Shown: piece by piece, positions 1 to 7,600 of the stretch
Position numbering within the stretch: position 1 is the stretch's first letter
Layout of the letters: the number at the start of each line of letters is the position of its first letter
Source of the DNA: Clostridiales bacterium
GTDB lineage: Bacteria; Bacillota; Clostridia; Oscillospirales; Acutalibacteraceae
Direction of reading: 5' to 3'
Assembly: GCA_024690965.1 (NCBI GenBank)
Contig: JAILOG010000002.1
Span: forward strand, 87,081-151,080
DNA length: 64,000 nucleotides
Made by a program: the position numbers and the translations under genes
Notes under the pieces: generated by a model
The model's input: the letters and a program-made list of their open reading frames with translations, nothing else
What the model was told of the DNA's origin: nothing
Databases searched by the model: none

Positions 1-963
1 CTTGACAAAAGCGGCAGACTTTTAAAAGAAGGGGTGTTCACTGCTCCTTTTGTATATGACAGAAGTATGATTAAACATAACCGCATCAGTATATGTGAAA
101 GGGATTGCTTTTATATAGCCAACAGACGGTTTGGATTGTATATTTCGGTGTGCGATAAATCCATAACAGGGTATATAAGTATAATACTTGCCGATTTTGA
201 AAATATGACAGTTATGTCACGCACACTCACAAAATTTCTTCCGTTTGGTAAAATGAAAATGCCCCAAAGTCCAAATGAGGGGAAAATATCCTTTTCAAAT
301 GAAAAATGCGGAGCGCTTATCGTATCTAACGGAAAGGAAAAATACATAAAGTGCGATTTTATAGATTTTTATGACAGTAAAAATCTATATATTAACCTGA
401 CGATTAGTACAGATAATTTGGTTGATGTTTATTCTACGGCGGACTTTGGCGAAAACAGGTTTGAGTACAACTGCTTTGGTGCCGGCATGCTGGCGAGAGG
501 AATTGTGCGCATGGGAGGAGCCGAGTATACGGCTGAGTGTGAAAAGACGTATGTTTTTCATAACTTTGAGCGTGGTAATAACAAATTGTTATCCCACGAT
601 GCTTACCTATTCGCAAATCATTATTTAAAGGACAGGATGCCGTTTTCGTTAAAGCTTAAGGACAGTGAAAACAATTCCGTCTTAAACAACTGCGCCGTAT
701 ATAACGGAAGCATTAATAGGCTTGGAAAGATACGAACTTCACATAATGAAAAGACGCCGAAAAGCAGTTATATTTTTAATGAAATAGGTCACGCACTGGA
801 TATAACCTTTACACCTCTCGACAATAATAAAGATTATATTATGCGCGCAACGGCATATGACCGTATGGTAATATTCGGCAGAATTGAAGGAGATATGATT
901 CTTAACAAGAATATCTCCGTAGGGTTTAACCGGTTGCCCTCATTAATGGAAGTAATATTCTAA
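1..963 (+). CDS. DUF2804 family protein, 5'-truncated by window edge
   Basis: The reading frame is open from base 1 (LDKSGRLLKEG) to the TAA at 961-963, so the true start lies outside the window; a GTG at 34 is internal. The opening 'L.d..GrLl.eG.fta.fvYdr..ik.nRI' and the later 'FGENRFEYNCFGAGM' stretch fit the DUF2804 family of about 330-350 residues, so only a few N-terminal residues should be missing. The family has a beta-rich, lipocalin-like predicted fold and no agreed biochemical role. There is no signal peptide in the visible part. It faces a convergent gene, with a hairpin between them. The family call is from pattern recognition; the function is unknown. Confidence 0.6.
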   Translation, partial: LDKSGRLLKEGVFTAPFVYDRSMIKHNRISICERDCFYIANRRFGLYISVCDKSITGYISIILADFENMTVMSRTLTKFLPFGKMKMPQSPNEGKISFSNEKCGALIVSNGKEKYIKCDFIDFYDSKNLYINLTISTDNLVDVYSTADFGENRFEYNCFGAGMLARGIVRMGGAEYTAECEKTYVFHNFERGNNKLLSHDAYLFANHYLKDRMPFSLKLKDSENNSVLNNCAVYNGSINRLGKIRTSHNEKTPKSSYIFNEIGHALDITFTPLDNNKDYIMRATAYDRMVIFGRIEGDMILNKNISVGFNRLPSLMEVIF

Positions 964-982
964 TTAAATAACTTATAAAAAA

Positions 983-1022
983 TTTGATTCCCCCGAAAAA
1001 CCGCAATGGGTTTTTCGGGGGA
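983..1022 (-). terminator. Rho-independent terminator of the dockerin gene
   Basis: A 14-15 bp near-perfect stem (TCCCCCGAAAAACC / GGGTTTTTCGGGGGA, 989-1022) with a short loop. Read on the minus strand it is followed by an AATCAAATTTTTTA tract, so it ends the minus-strand dockerin gene. There is no T-run on the plus side, so it may only weakly serve the convergent plus-strand gene. Confidence 0.8.
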
Positions 1023-1056
1023 ACAATTAACTTATGATTTTAAAAGTATAGAACTA

Positions 1057-2529
1057 TTACTGGGCAGTTACTGCTGTAAATGCGCTTGTACCGTCGAAGT
1101 TAAATACGAGTTTATCTTCGCCTACAGGAATTGTAACAACGTTGTTTTCAACAGTCATATTCTCTCTTGCTGACTTAATGTTTTCTGCTGCGATAGGTGT
1201 TGCAAGCTCGATTTTGCCTATCTCTTCCTGCTCTTCTTTGTCATAATAGAAGATTATGTTAGAAACTGTCTCTTTTCCGTCTTCTGCGTCAACAGGAACT
1301 TCAAAGTATGCAAGAACGTCAACTTCTTTGTCGCCTATTGTGAGTTTAGCCTTTACATAAGGCTGATTTGTTCTCCAATCGGTACCAACAAGCTCTTCGC
1401 TGTTTGTATCCTCGGTAGCTGTATCCTCAGATGCTGTATCTTCTGTAGCTGTGTCTTCGGAAGCTGTGTCCTCAGTTGCTGTGTCTTCGGAAGCTGTGTC
1501 AACATCGCTGATTTCTTCGATCAAAGGAAGCTTATCAATAAGCTTTGCAATGAATCTCTGAAGTGTTGCAACGTCCATCATTGTAACGTCACCGTTAAGA
1601 GATACGTCGGCAGCGATTTCGTCGATCTCGATATCAAACTCAGCAATGTGCTTTTGCATTGTAACAACGTCCATCATGTCAACAACGCCGCTCTTGTCAG
1701 CATCGCCCCAGAGAATATCTTTCTCTGTGTTTGTGTCGCTCTCTGTTGTAGGATCTTCGCTGTTTGTGTCTTCTTCAGAGTCTTCTTCCTCTTCTGCAAC
1801 CTCAAGGCTTGCAAGATCTTCTACTTTAACATCTAAAGTATAAGTTTTCTCACTGAGAGTTTTGTCCATCTCTGTCAAAACGTTCATAAGAGTGTCTTTG
1901 TGTTCTGTAACAAATTCATCACTTACATAAGGCATAAATGCAAGAGCTGCTTCTGCAACCTTTATTCCGCCCTCTAAAGTTGCGACGCCTTCGTTGATCT
2001 CTTTAACTTCGAAATCGAGCAAGCTCATGAATTTCTTTATTTCTGTGCCGTCTGCTTTTGTTGAATCATATTTAACTGTAACAACATCGCCGGCTGCGAG
2101 CTCTTCAGAAACATCGCCTGCATAAGGAAGAACGCCTGTTTTTCCGTCGTAAATTGTTAAATCTTCTACGTTAACGTCTACTGTCAATGTGAGCTCTGTG
2201 AAACCGATCGCATCAATTGCAGGAGTGTAATTTTCCATGTTAACACCAAGCTCTGCAAGTGTGTCTTTTACTACGAATGTACGGGTGAGTGTTGCCTTGT
2301 CGCCGTCTACTGCCGCAACGTCAAAATCATATGCATAGAAAACTCTGTTAAGCTCGTTGTCTGCATAATCATGAGCGCCGTAGTTGATAGCTACAACATC
2401 GCCAGCTTTAATGGCTGCTTCTGCTTCTGTTTCTGCACCGTCTTCTGCAAAAGCTGCTGTTGCCATTACTGAAACAAGCATTAATGCTGCCAATGCGAAG
2501 GAAAGGTACTTTTTGATTGTCATTTTCAT
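1057..2529 (-). CDS. secreted protein with an internal type I dockerin
   Basis: A 490-residue exported protein. A classic signal peptide ends near residue 28 (AAFA). Two related beta-rich segments follow: 'AGDVVAINY' at about 40 and 'AAGDVVTVKY' at about 145, each ending in 'VxVEDL'. An acidic Ser/Thr linker leads to a two-repeat dockerin at about residues 275-333 (calcium loops DADKSGVVDMMD and DVSLNGDVTMMD, each followed by a helix of VVTMQKHIA type). A DTASE/DTATE repeat linker and a C-terminal beta domain of about 110 residues follow. Dockerins bind cohesins on scaffoldins or at the cell surface; no catalytic domain is recognisable. An internal rather than terminal dockerin is uncommon. 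The start has AAAGGGG at suitable spacing, 16 nt after the phosphohexomutase stop, so co-transcription is likely. Confidence 0.85.
   Translation of the reverse strand: MKMTIKKYLSFALAALMLVSVMATAAFAEDGAETEAEAAIKAGDVVAINYGAHDYADNELNRVFYAYDFDVAAVDGDKATLTRTFVVKDTLAELGVNMENYTPAIDAIGFTELTLTVDVNVEDLTIYDGKTGVLPYAGDVSEELAAGDVVTVKYDSTKADGTEIKKFMSLLDFEVKEINEGVATLEGGIKVAEAALAFMPYVSDEFVTEHKDTLMNVLTEMDKTLSEKTYTLDVKVEDLASLEVAEEEEDSEEDTNSEDPTTESDTNTEKDILWGDADKSGVVDMMDVVTMQKHIAEFDIEIDEIAADVSLNGDVTMMDVATLQRFIAKLIDKLPLIEEISDVDTASEDTATEDTASEDTATEDTASEDTATEDTNSEELVGTDWRTNQPYVKAKLTIGDKEVDVLAYFEVPVDAEDGKETVSNIIFYYDKEEQEEIGKIELATPIAAENIKSARENMTVENNVVTIPVGEDKLVFNFDGTSAFTAVTAQ
1396..1500 (-). repeat. 15-bp tandem repeat encoding a DTASE/DTATE linker
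   Basis: Seven consecutive five-residue units (DTASE, DTATE alternating, the last DTNSE) inside the dockerin protein. The codons differ between units (gac/gat, gct/gca, tcc/tct), so this is an old, diverged minisatellite kept at protein level as a flexible acidic linker. Confidence 0.85.
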
Positions 2530-2545
2530 TGTCTTTGTCCCCTTT

Positions 2546-4060
2546 TTATAAATTTAAATTTATTAAATCAAGCTTATTACACCTTGAGAGAAAAGGTGTA
2601 ATAAGTTTAATTATCTTGTTTATGCCGCCCTGCGAATTACTCTCTATATTCAAGGGCATTATCGGGTCGTGAACACTCAGCCTTAACAAACACCAGCCGT
2701 CGCCGTTGTCTTTGTTAAATGAAAGCCGCACGCCCTCATAATTGTTCGGAACTATCGCAATGCCGTTTTCGAGCGCATATTGTTCAAGATCTTTTAAAAC
2801 AGAGTTTCCGTAAGCTTTGAAGTCTTTGTCAAGAATTTTAAGACGATATTCATCGGCTTCCAAAGGCTCTTTCAGTTTTGATAAAACGCTGTTTAGGTTC
2901 AGCCCCTGCTTTTTGAGCTTCACGGCTTTAATTATTATCTTCGTGCAAAGATAAGCTCCGTCATCAAGAAAATAATTTTCAGACATTGCGGCGTGACCCG
3001 ATGTTTCTATTGCAAGCGGTGCGCAGATGCCTTCTCTGTTTAGGCGCAACGCCTCGTTTATAACATTTTTATATCCGCGTTTAAACCTGCGGTGCTTTCC
3101 GCCAAGCTCTCTTTCAATAAACTCCGTAACACCGTCCGAGGTTATCGAGTCGGTGACGACAGTCCCGCCCGGATTATCCTCAAGAGCGATAGCCGACGCA
3201 AGGGCGACAAGCCTGTTTCGGCTTATCTCTTTTCCCGTGCTGTCCACAGCGGCTCCGCGGTCTACATCTGTATCGAATATGACACCCAAATCACATTTGT
3301 TATCTATAACCGCTGAAGATATCGCTTTCATAGCGTCTTTATTTTCGGGATTGGGAACGTGATTTGGAAACATTCCGTCAGGCTCCAAAAACCGGGAGGC
3401 GCTTATATCGGCTCCCAGGGGCTTAAGCACCATATCGGCGTAAAAACCGCCCGCGCCGTTGCCCGCGTCTACCGCAATTTTAAATCCTTTAAGAGGATGA
3501 GAGTAGTCTTCGCTGTTGATTCCCTTGCAAATGATATCTCTCAAGTGTCTTGAATAATCGGACATATAATCGGTAATAATTATTTCGCCGTTGTTTGACA
3601 GCTTGGGAGATTTGTCCGCAACTGCCAAATCAAGAATAGATGTAATATCGGTGCCTTCGAGACCGCCGTTTGGGGTAAAAAATTTTAATCCGTTACGGTA
3701 ATACGGATGATGGCTTGCCGTTATCATAACCGCGCCGTCACATTTCAGGTCGAGCGTTGTCATAAACATTGATGGGGTAGAGGCGAGCCCGCAGTCAAGA
3801 ACCCTTATTCCGTAGTTTTTAAGGCTATGGGCGCATATATCAAGTATATGCTTACCTGTTATTCGCGAGTCACGGCCGACGGAGACAGTTAAAGTCTCAA
3901 CGTCTTTGTTTTGTTTTGTTCCGAGCCACAGCGCAAAAGCAGAGATGATTTTATGTATTGCTTCATCGCTCAAGTTGAACTCTTGCCCTTCAATGCCTTT
4001 AACGGCAACACCGCGAATGTCTGTTCCGCTTTTAAGATCATAAAAAAATTCTTTATTCAT
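2546..4060 (-). CDS. phosphoglucomutase/phosphomannomutase family protein
   Basis: An alpha-D-phosphohexomutase that interconverts hexose 1- and 6-phosphates for polysaccharide precursors in the cytosol. Seen: the N-terminal 'GTDIRGVA', the phosphoserine loop TASHHP (Ser accepts the phosphate; His replaces the common Asn), the metal loop 'DTDVDRG', a sugar-binding 'ETSGH' segment, and a C-terminal 'EGVRLSF' phosphate-binding loop. The ATG at 4060 (504 aa) is preferred over an upstream GTG at 4135 because GGGGTG precedes it at good spacing and the alignable protein begins there. Sugar specificity cannot be told from sequence. It lacks the SASHNP-type signature and length typical of GlmM. The dockerin gene follows in the same direction. 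Confidence 0.85.
   Translation of the reverse strand: MNKEFFYDLKSGTDIRGVAVKGIEGQEFNLSDEAIHKIISAFALWLGTKQNKDVETLTVSVGRDSRITGKHILDICAHSLKNYGIRVLDCGLASTPSMFMTTLDLKCDGAVMITASHHPYYRNGLKFFTPNGGLEGTDITSILDLAVADKSPKLSNNGEIIITDYMSDYSRHLRDIICKGINSEDYSHPLKGFKIAVDAGNGAGGFYADMVLKPLGADISASRFLEPDGMFPNHVPNPENKDAMKAISSAVIDNKCDLGVIFDTDVDRGAAVDSTGKEISRNRLVALASAIALEDNPGGTVVTDSITSDGVTEFIERELGGKHRRFKRGYKNVINEALRLNREGICAPLAIETSGHAAMSENYFLDDGAYLCTKIIIKAVKLKKQGLNLNSVLSKLKEPLEADEYRLKILDKDFKAYGNSVLKDLEQYALENGIAIVPNNYEGVRLSFNKDNGDGWCLLRLSVHDPIMPLNIESNSQGGINKIIKLITPFLSRCNKLDLINLNL
2573..2605 (-). other. perfect 13-bp hairpin inside the 3' end of the phosphohexomutase ORF
   Basis: The arms CTTATTACACCTT and AAGGTGTAATAAG enclose a 7-nt loop. 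It lies within the last 20 codons of the phosphohexomutase and upstream of the dockerin start. No immediate T-run follows on the minus strand, so it is more likely an mRNA-stabilising or processing hairpin, or a weak attenuator, than a full terminator. Confidence 0.55.
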
Positions 4061-4153
4061 AAAACAGCGACACCCCGCAGCATTCGTATTTAACGCTGAT
4101 GTCTTTTCGAAAAATAAAAGATGCTTGCGTAACACCTATACATCATTGGGGAT

Positions 4154-4182
4154 ATTATATCATTATTTTTTTGAAATGTCTA
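4154..4182 (-). promoter_or_regulatory. sigma-A-like promoter for the phosphohexomutase
   Basis: On the minus strand TAGACA (4177-4182), 17-nt spacer, TATAAT (4154-4159). It lies about 95 bp upstream of the ATG at 4060 and is divergent from the next promoter, the two -35 boxes abutting. Confidence 0.55.
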
Positions 4183-4199
4183 TATTTCACACATATATT
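4171..4199 (+). promoter_or_regulatory. sigma-A-like promoter for the ABC ATPase
   Basis: TTGAAA (4171-4176), 17-nt spacer, TATATT (4194-4199), about 40 bp upstream of the TTG start at 4241. Confidence 0.5.
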
Positions 4200-4240
4200 T
4201 TTGATAAAAAATTAAAAAATAAATTGGGAGGTTGATAGCA

Positions 4241-4909
4241 TTGAACATAATTGAACTTAGAAACGTAAGTAAAATATACAAAATGGGCAAAACGACTTTA
4301 AACGCATTGTCGGATATCAGTGTTAATATAAAAAGCGGAGATTTTATTGCAATAATAGGAAAGTCGGGTTCGGGAAAATCTACACTTATGAATATACTCG
4401 GTTGCCTTGATGTGCCTACAAGCGGAGAATATTATTTATGCGGAGAAAACGTGGGAAGAATGGCAGAAAATCATTTGTCTGATATACGCAGCAGAAAAAT
4501 AGGGTTTATTTTCCAAAATTTTAATTTGATTTCAACAATGTCCGCATACGAAAACGTTGAACTGCCTTTGATATACAGAGGTGTTAACCCTGTGATGAGA
4601 AAAAACATTGTAACAAAAGCGCTCAAAAGTGTGGGACTGTCCTCAAGACTTGATCATAAGCCAAGCGAGCTTTCGGGCGGTCAGCAGCAGCGTGTCGCGA
4701 TTGCAAGAGCATTGGCGTTAAGTCCTCAAATAATTCTTGCGGACGAGCCTACCGGAAATCTTGACACAGGATCCGGCGAAGACGTAATGAATTTGCTTTC
4801 CGAGCTTAATGAGCAAGGTAAAACCGTTATTTTAATAACTCATGACAACGGCGTTGCAAACAAAGCCAAAACAAAAATAGAGATCAGCGACGGAAAAATC
4901 ATATGCTGA
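4241..4909 (+). CDS. ABC transporter ATP-binding protein, MacB/LolD type
   Basis: A single 222-residue nucleotide-binding domain that would hydrolyse ATP to power a membrane permease. Seen: Walker A GKSGSGKST, Q-loop 'FQNFNLI', signature LSGGQQQRVAIARAL, Walker B with DEPTGNLD, and the H-loop THD. The 'TGNLD' and 'NLI...SAYENVELPL' motifs place it in the MacB/LolD/FtsE/bacitracin-exporter group. The TTG at 4241 is chosen because GGGAGG at 4226-4231 lies 9 nt away; a TTG at 4232 touches that site. Its partner permease, normally the next gene in this group, is absent: the neighbours are a phosphohexomutase and a cation exchanger, both on their own promoters. Substrate unknown. Confidence 0.9.
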   Translation: MNIIELRNVSKIYKMGKTTLNALSDISVNIKSGDFIAIIGKSGSGKSTLMNILGCLDVPTSGEYYLCGENVGRMAENHLSDIRSRKIGFIFQNFNLISTMSAYENVELPLIYRGVNPVMRKNIVTKALKSVGLSSRLDHKPSELSGGQQQRVAIARALALSPQIILADEPTGNLDTGSGEDVMNLLSELNEQGKTVILITHDNGVANKAKTKIEISDGKIIC

Positions 4910-4938
4910 CATGCATATTTCATATTATAATAAATATA

Positions 4939-4972
4939 CGCAAAAGCAGAGTAGTGCTAATCCGCTTTTGCG
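4939..4972 (+). terminator. possible weak terminator after the ABC ATPase
   Basis: The stem CGCAAAAGC / GCTTTTGCG with a 16-nt loop, 30 bp after the stop. No T-run follows, so termination would be inefficient. Confidence 0.3.
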
Positions 4973-5004
4973 CTGTGTACATATGTTTTGTAATAAACGT
5001 CGTA

Positions 5005-5033
5005 TTGACAGATCTATTTATTTGAAGTAAAAT
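5005..5033 (+). promoter_or_regulatory. sigma-A promoter of the CaCA exchanger
   Basis: TTGACA (5005-5010), 17-nt spacer, TAAAAT (5028-5033): near-consensus, about 30 bp upstream of the start. Confidence 0.7.
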
Positions 5034-5066
5034 ACCCAAAGATAATTATTTGGCAGGTGGATTTTG

Positions 5067-5990
5067 TTGCTTAAATATTTGTTGCTTCTTATCGGTTTCT
5101 TTTTGCTTATAAAAGGTGCCGATGTTTTTGTAGAGGGAAGCGCTTCCGTTGCGGGACTTTTGAAAATTCCCTCACTCATAATAGGGCTTACGGTAGTTTC
5201 TATGGGAACAAGTGCGCCTGAGGCTGCTGTAAGCATTACAGCAGCGCTTGAAAACAGTGAGGCAATTGCGGTAAGTAATGTTATCGGCTCAAACATTTTT
5301 AATATACTTATTGTTGCCGGCACCTGTGCGCTTATAAAGCCCGTTATTGTTAACACTTCCATAATCAAACGTGATCTGCCGTTTTGCATAGGGGCAACAC
5401 TTGTAGTTTTGATTTTAGCCATAAACAAGTCATTTTCAAGGTTAGACGGTATAATTATGCTCTTGTTATTTATTGCCTATATGGTAATAATGGTAGTATC
5501 CGGTATTCGCTCAAAAAACCAATCGGAAGAAGAATACAAGATTATGTCGCCTTTAAAAAGCATGATTTACATAGTAATAGGTATAGCGGCTGTTATACTC
5601 GGCGGTAATCTGGTAGTTGACAATTCCGTTCTCATAGCCCAAAGCTTCGGTGTAAGCGAAACAATAATAGGGCTTACGATAATATCTGTTGGAACATCTT
5701 TGCCGGAGCTTGTTACAAGTATTGTTGCCACACGCAAGGGTCAAACCGATATTGCTTTGGGAAATGCGATAGGCTCTTGCATATTTAATGTTATATTTAT
5801 TCTCGGAGCGTCTTCCGCCATTAAACCGATAGCTTTTAGTCTTAACTCGGTATTCGATATAGCTGTATCCCTTGGGGTTGCGGTATTCGCACTTATATTT
5901 ACGGTAAGAGACAAAAAGCTTAACCGTTTTCAGGGAGCAATATTCTTGTTTGCGTACGCGGCTTATCTTGTGTTTATATTTGTGAGATAA
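5067..5990 (+). CDS. calcium/sodium antiporter, CaCA superfamily (YrbG-like)
   Basis: A polytopic membrane exchanger of about 307 residues, the usual length for bacterial CaCA proteins, with about ten hydrophobic helices. The two inverted alpha-repeats are plain: 'GLTVVSMGTSAPEAAVS' with 'GSNIFNIL' in the first half, and 'GLTIISVGTSLPELVTS' with 'GSCIFNVIFILG' in the second. The acidic residues in GTSxPE coordinate cation. It is expected to extrude Ca2+ in exchange for Na+ or H+. TTG codons at 5064 and 5067 are both possible; 5067 lies 6 nt from AGGTGG and is preferred. The stop abuts the stop of the convergent ypeB with no gap. Confidence 0.9.
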   Translation: MLKYLLLLIGFFLLIKGADVFVEGSASVAGLLKIPSLIIGLTVVSMGTSAPEAAVSITAALENSEAIAVSNVIGSNIFNILIVAGTCALIKPVIVNTSIIKRDLPFCIGATLVVLILAINKSFSRLDGIIMLLLFIAYMVIMVVSGIRSKNQSEEEYKIMSPLKSMIYIVIGIAAVILGGNLVVDNSVLIAQSFGVSETIIGLTIISVGTSLPELVTSIVATRKGQTDIALGNAIGSCIFNVIFILGASSAIKPIAFSLNSVFDIAVSLGVAVFALIFTVRDKKLNRFQGAIFLFAYAAYLVFIFVR

Positions 5991-7349
5991 TCATATCGTA
6001 AGTGTACCGTTTTCATCTTTAAGAAGGATATAAATATTCTCTTCTTCGCCCGTTGCGGCGTTGATATAAACAAGCACCTTATCGTCATTTTCGCCGTCAC
6101 ATAAGAATTCGTAACAAAGCACCTCGTTTTCTCCGTCTGTGGGGATAAGCGCGGTGTTTTCTTCTTTTATTGTTAACAGATCGCTCACGTTTTCTTTTGC
6201 CTGACCTAAGGTTATGGTGTTCTTATCAAGGCTTCTTGTTTTGTGGTTCATAATATAACCCGTTGCGCCAAAAGAAACTATCTCACCTGTATCTACCGCA
6301 ACGCCGACTTTAATAAGGTCCGTATAACATACAACACCGTCCTGTACATAAGAAAAATTGAATGTGGCAACGGAGTCGGAAATATAGCCATAGCTCGATT
6401 TCATATTATCAAATTTTTTTTGCTTTAAATATGCCTGAGCTTTTTTCAATGCGGCATCATAATCAAATACTGCGTCTCCGTGAGTCACCGTTTTGTGGAA
6501 TGATTCTATAAATCCTCCGTGTTTGCATATGCTTATATTAGTTGTGCCGTCTTTTGTTGTAAAACAATAAAGCGGAGTATTGTTTGACGTCTCGTTTATG
6601 AATTTCAGCTCATTTTCGTCAATATTTAAAAATACAGCTCCTAAATAGCGGGCTTCATTTACCGTGTATTCACGCTGGTTTTTGGACATTTCCGCAGTTT
6701 TGTGTAAAATGTGGTCGGAAAACGGTCCGTCGTAAATGAGCGTGGGATAATTTGTGAACTCACTGCTTATATTTCTGAATGTGCCGTCAAGTGTAAAGCC
6801 TTCGGTTATGTTTTCGGAAAGATTTCCCTGAGGAACAAGCGAAAGCATAATATCACCGCCGTAGTTTGTGTAAAAATACGCTGTGTCTTCAATACTTGCT
6901 GCAAGTTGCTTGCTGTAATTTTTCAGTGAATTGAGCATTTCTTCGTCGCTGTCGTTTATCGAATCAAAAGACATAGATTTATTCTGAAGATATTGTGCTA
7001 CATCGCTTATCTGAGACAAATATTTTTGAATTATCTGCTCATCGTTCAGCGTTACGGGCAAAAGGCTTAGGGCATCCTTTGCCTCTTGTGCCGATACAGC
7101 TAACTTTGTATATATTTTGTTTTTCGCGCTTTCACTTTTAACATACATACCCTTTGTGAGTGTGTTTGCGAGATCGGTCAGGTGATCCGAAAGTCTGTTG
7201 AGTGCGTTTTTATATGTGTTTTCGACCGATGATCTGTACTTCTGCACCATATTGTAGCCTATGGCAGCGGCGGACAGCATTAGTATAACTGCAATCAAGC
7301 TGAAGCTTACAATGCGAATGAACGCTCTTTTTGAAATTGGCTTGTTCAT
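5991..7349 (-). CDS. ypeB: germination protein YpeB
   Basis: A 452-residue spore-cortex germination factor. It has a short cytosolic N-terminus, one membrane segment at about residues 14-32, an N-terminal helical domain (about 35-200) and C-terminal PepSY-type repeats (about 300-450). In Bacillus YpeB stabilises and localises the cortex-lytic enzyme SleB in the dormant spore. The length and the N-terminal 'YNMVQKYRSSVENTYKNALNRLSDHL' region fit the family. The ATG has AAGGAG a few bases upstream. The usual partner sleB is not adjacent: upstream is the terminator of the opine cluster, downstream the convergent exchanger. The gene marks the organism as spore-forming. Confidence 0.85.
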   Translation of the reverse strand: MNKPISKRAFIRIVSFSLIAVILMLSAAAIGYNMVQKYRSSVENTYKNALNRLSDHLTDLANTLTKGMYVKSESAKNKIYTKLAVSAQEAKDALSLLPVTLNDEQIIQKYLSQISDVAQYLQNKSMSFDSINDSDEEMLNSLKNYSKQLAASIEDTAYFYTNYGGDIMLSLVPQGNLSENITEGFTLDGTFRNISSEFTNYPTLIYDGPFSDHILHKTAEMSKNQREYTVNEARYLGAVFLNIDENELKFINETSNNTPLYCFTTKDGTTNISICKHGGFIESFHKTVTHGDAVFDYDAALKKAQAYLKQKKFDNMKSSYGYISDSVATFNFSYVQDGVVCYTDLIKVGVAVDTGEIVSFGATGYIMNHKTRSLDKNTITLGQAKENVSDLLTIKEENTALIPTDGENEVLCYEFLCDGENDDKVLVYINAATGEEENIYILLKDENGTLTI

Positions 7350-7492
7350 ATGAATTCTCCTTTTTTAAGCCTTTTTGCTATTTTTTCGCAAAAGCTAACG
7401 ATTATTCATTGCAATACCGAAAATCTTTAAAACAGGATAACAGTTGTACCATGAAAACGCAGATTATATAAATTCAAAAAACCAATTGGCAT

Positions 7493-7526
7493 AAAAAAAC
7501 GAACACCACACCGGCAGGTGATGTTC
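7493..7526 (-). terminator. Rho-independent terminator of the opine/ATP-grasp operon
   Basis: On the minus strand an imperfect GAACATCACC...GGTGTGGTGTTC hairpin (7501-7526) followed by GTTTTTTT. It lies 75 bp after the capA-like stop and closes the five-gene operon. The rest of 7350-7600 is AT-rich leader for ypeB without another recognisable element. Confidence 0.7.
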
Positions 7527-7600
7527 GCTTAAAAAATTTTTTATGTATTTTTACGTTAGTGGGTTTAGATTTCAAAGAGTAATTTTGAACCCCTTTTCTC

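Noticed and set aside
1057..1500. Tandem repeats that could look like a CRISPR array
   Set aside because: The units are 15 bp without spacers, in frame, and encode a DTASE/DTATE linker; no cas genes.
3027..3362. Long antisense frames opposite the phosphohexomutase and other genes
   Set aside because: They lie opposite clear enzymes with conserved motifs, have no ribosome sites and no protein-like composition; they are coding shadows.
2546..4060. GlmM (phosphoglucosamine mutase), which would restore the cdaA-cdaR-glmM set
   Set aside because: The phosphoserine loop is TASHHP and length is 504 residues; this fits the phosphoglucomutase/phosphomannomutase group, and it lies 20 kb from cdaA.
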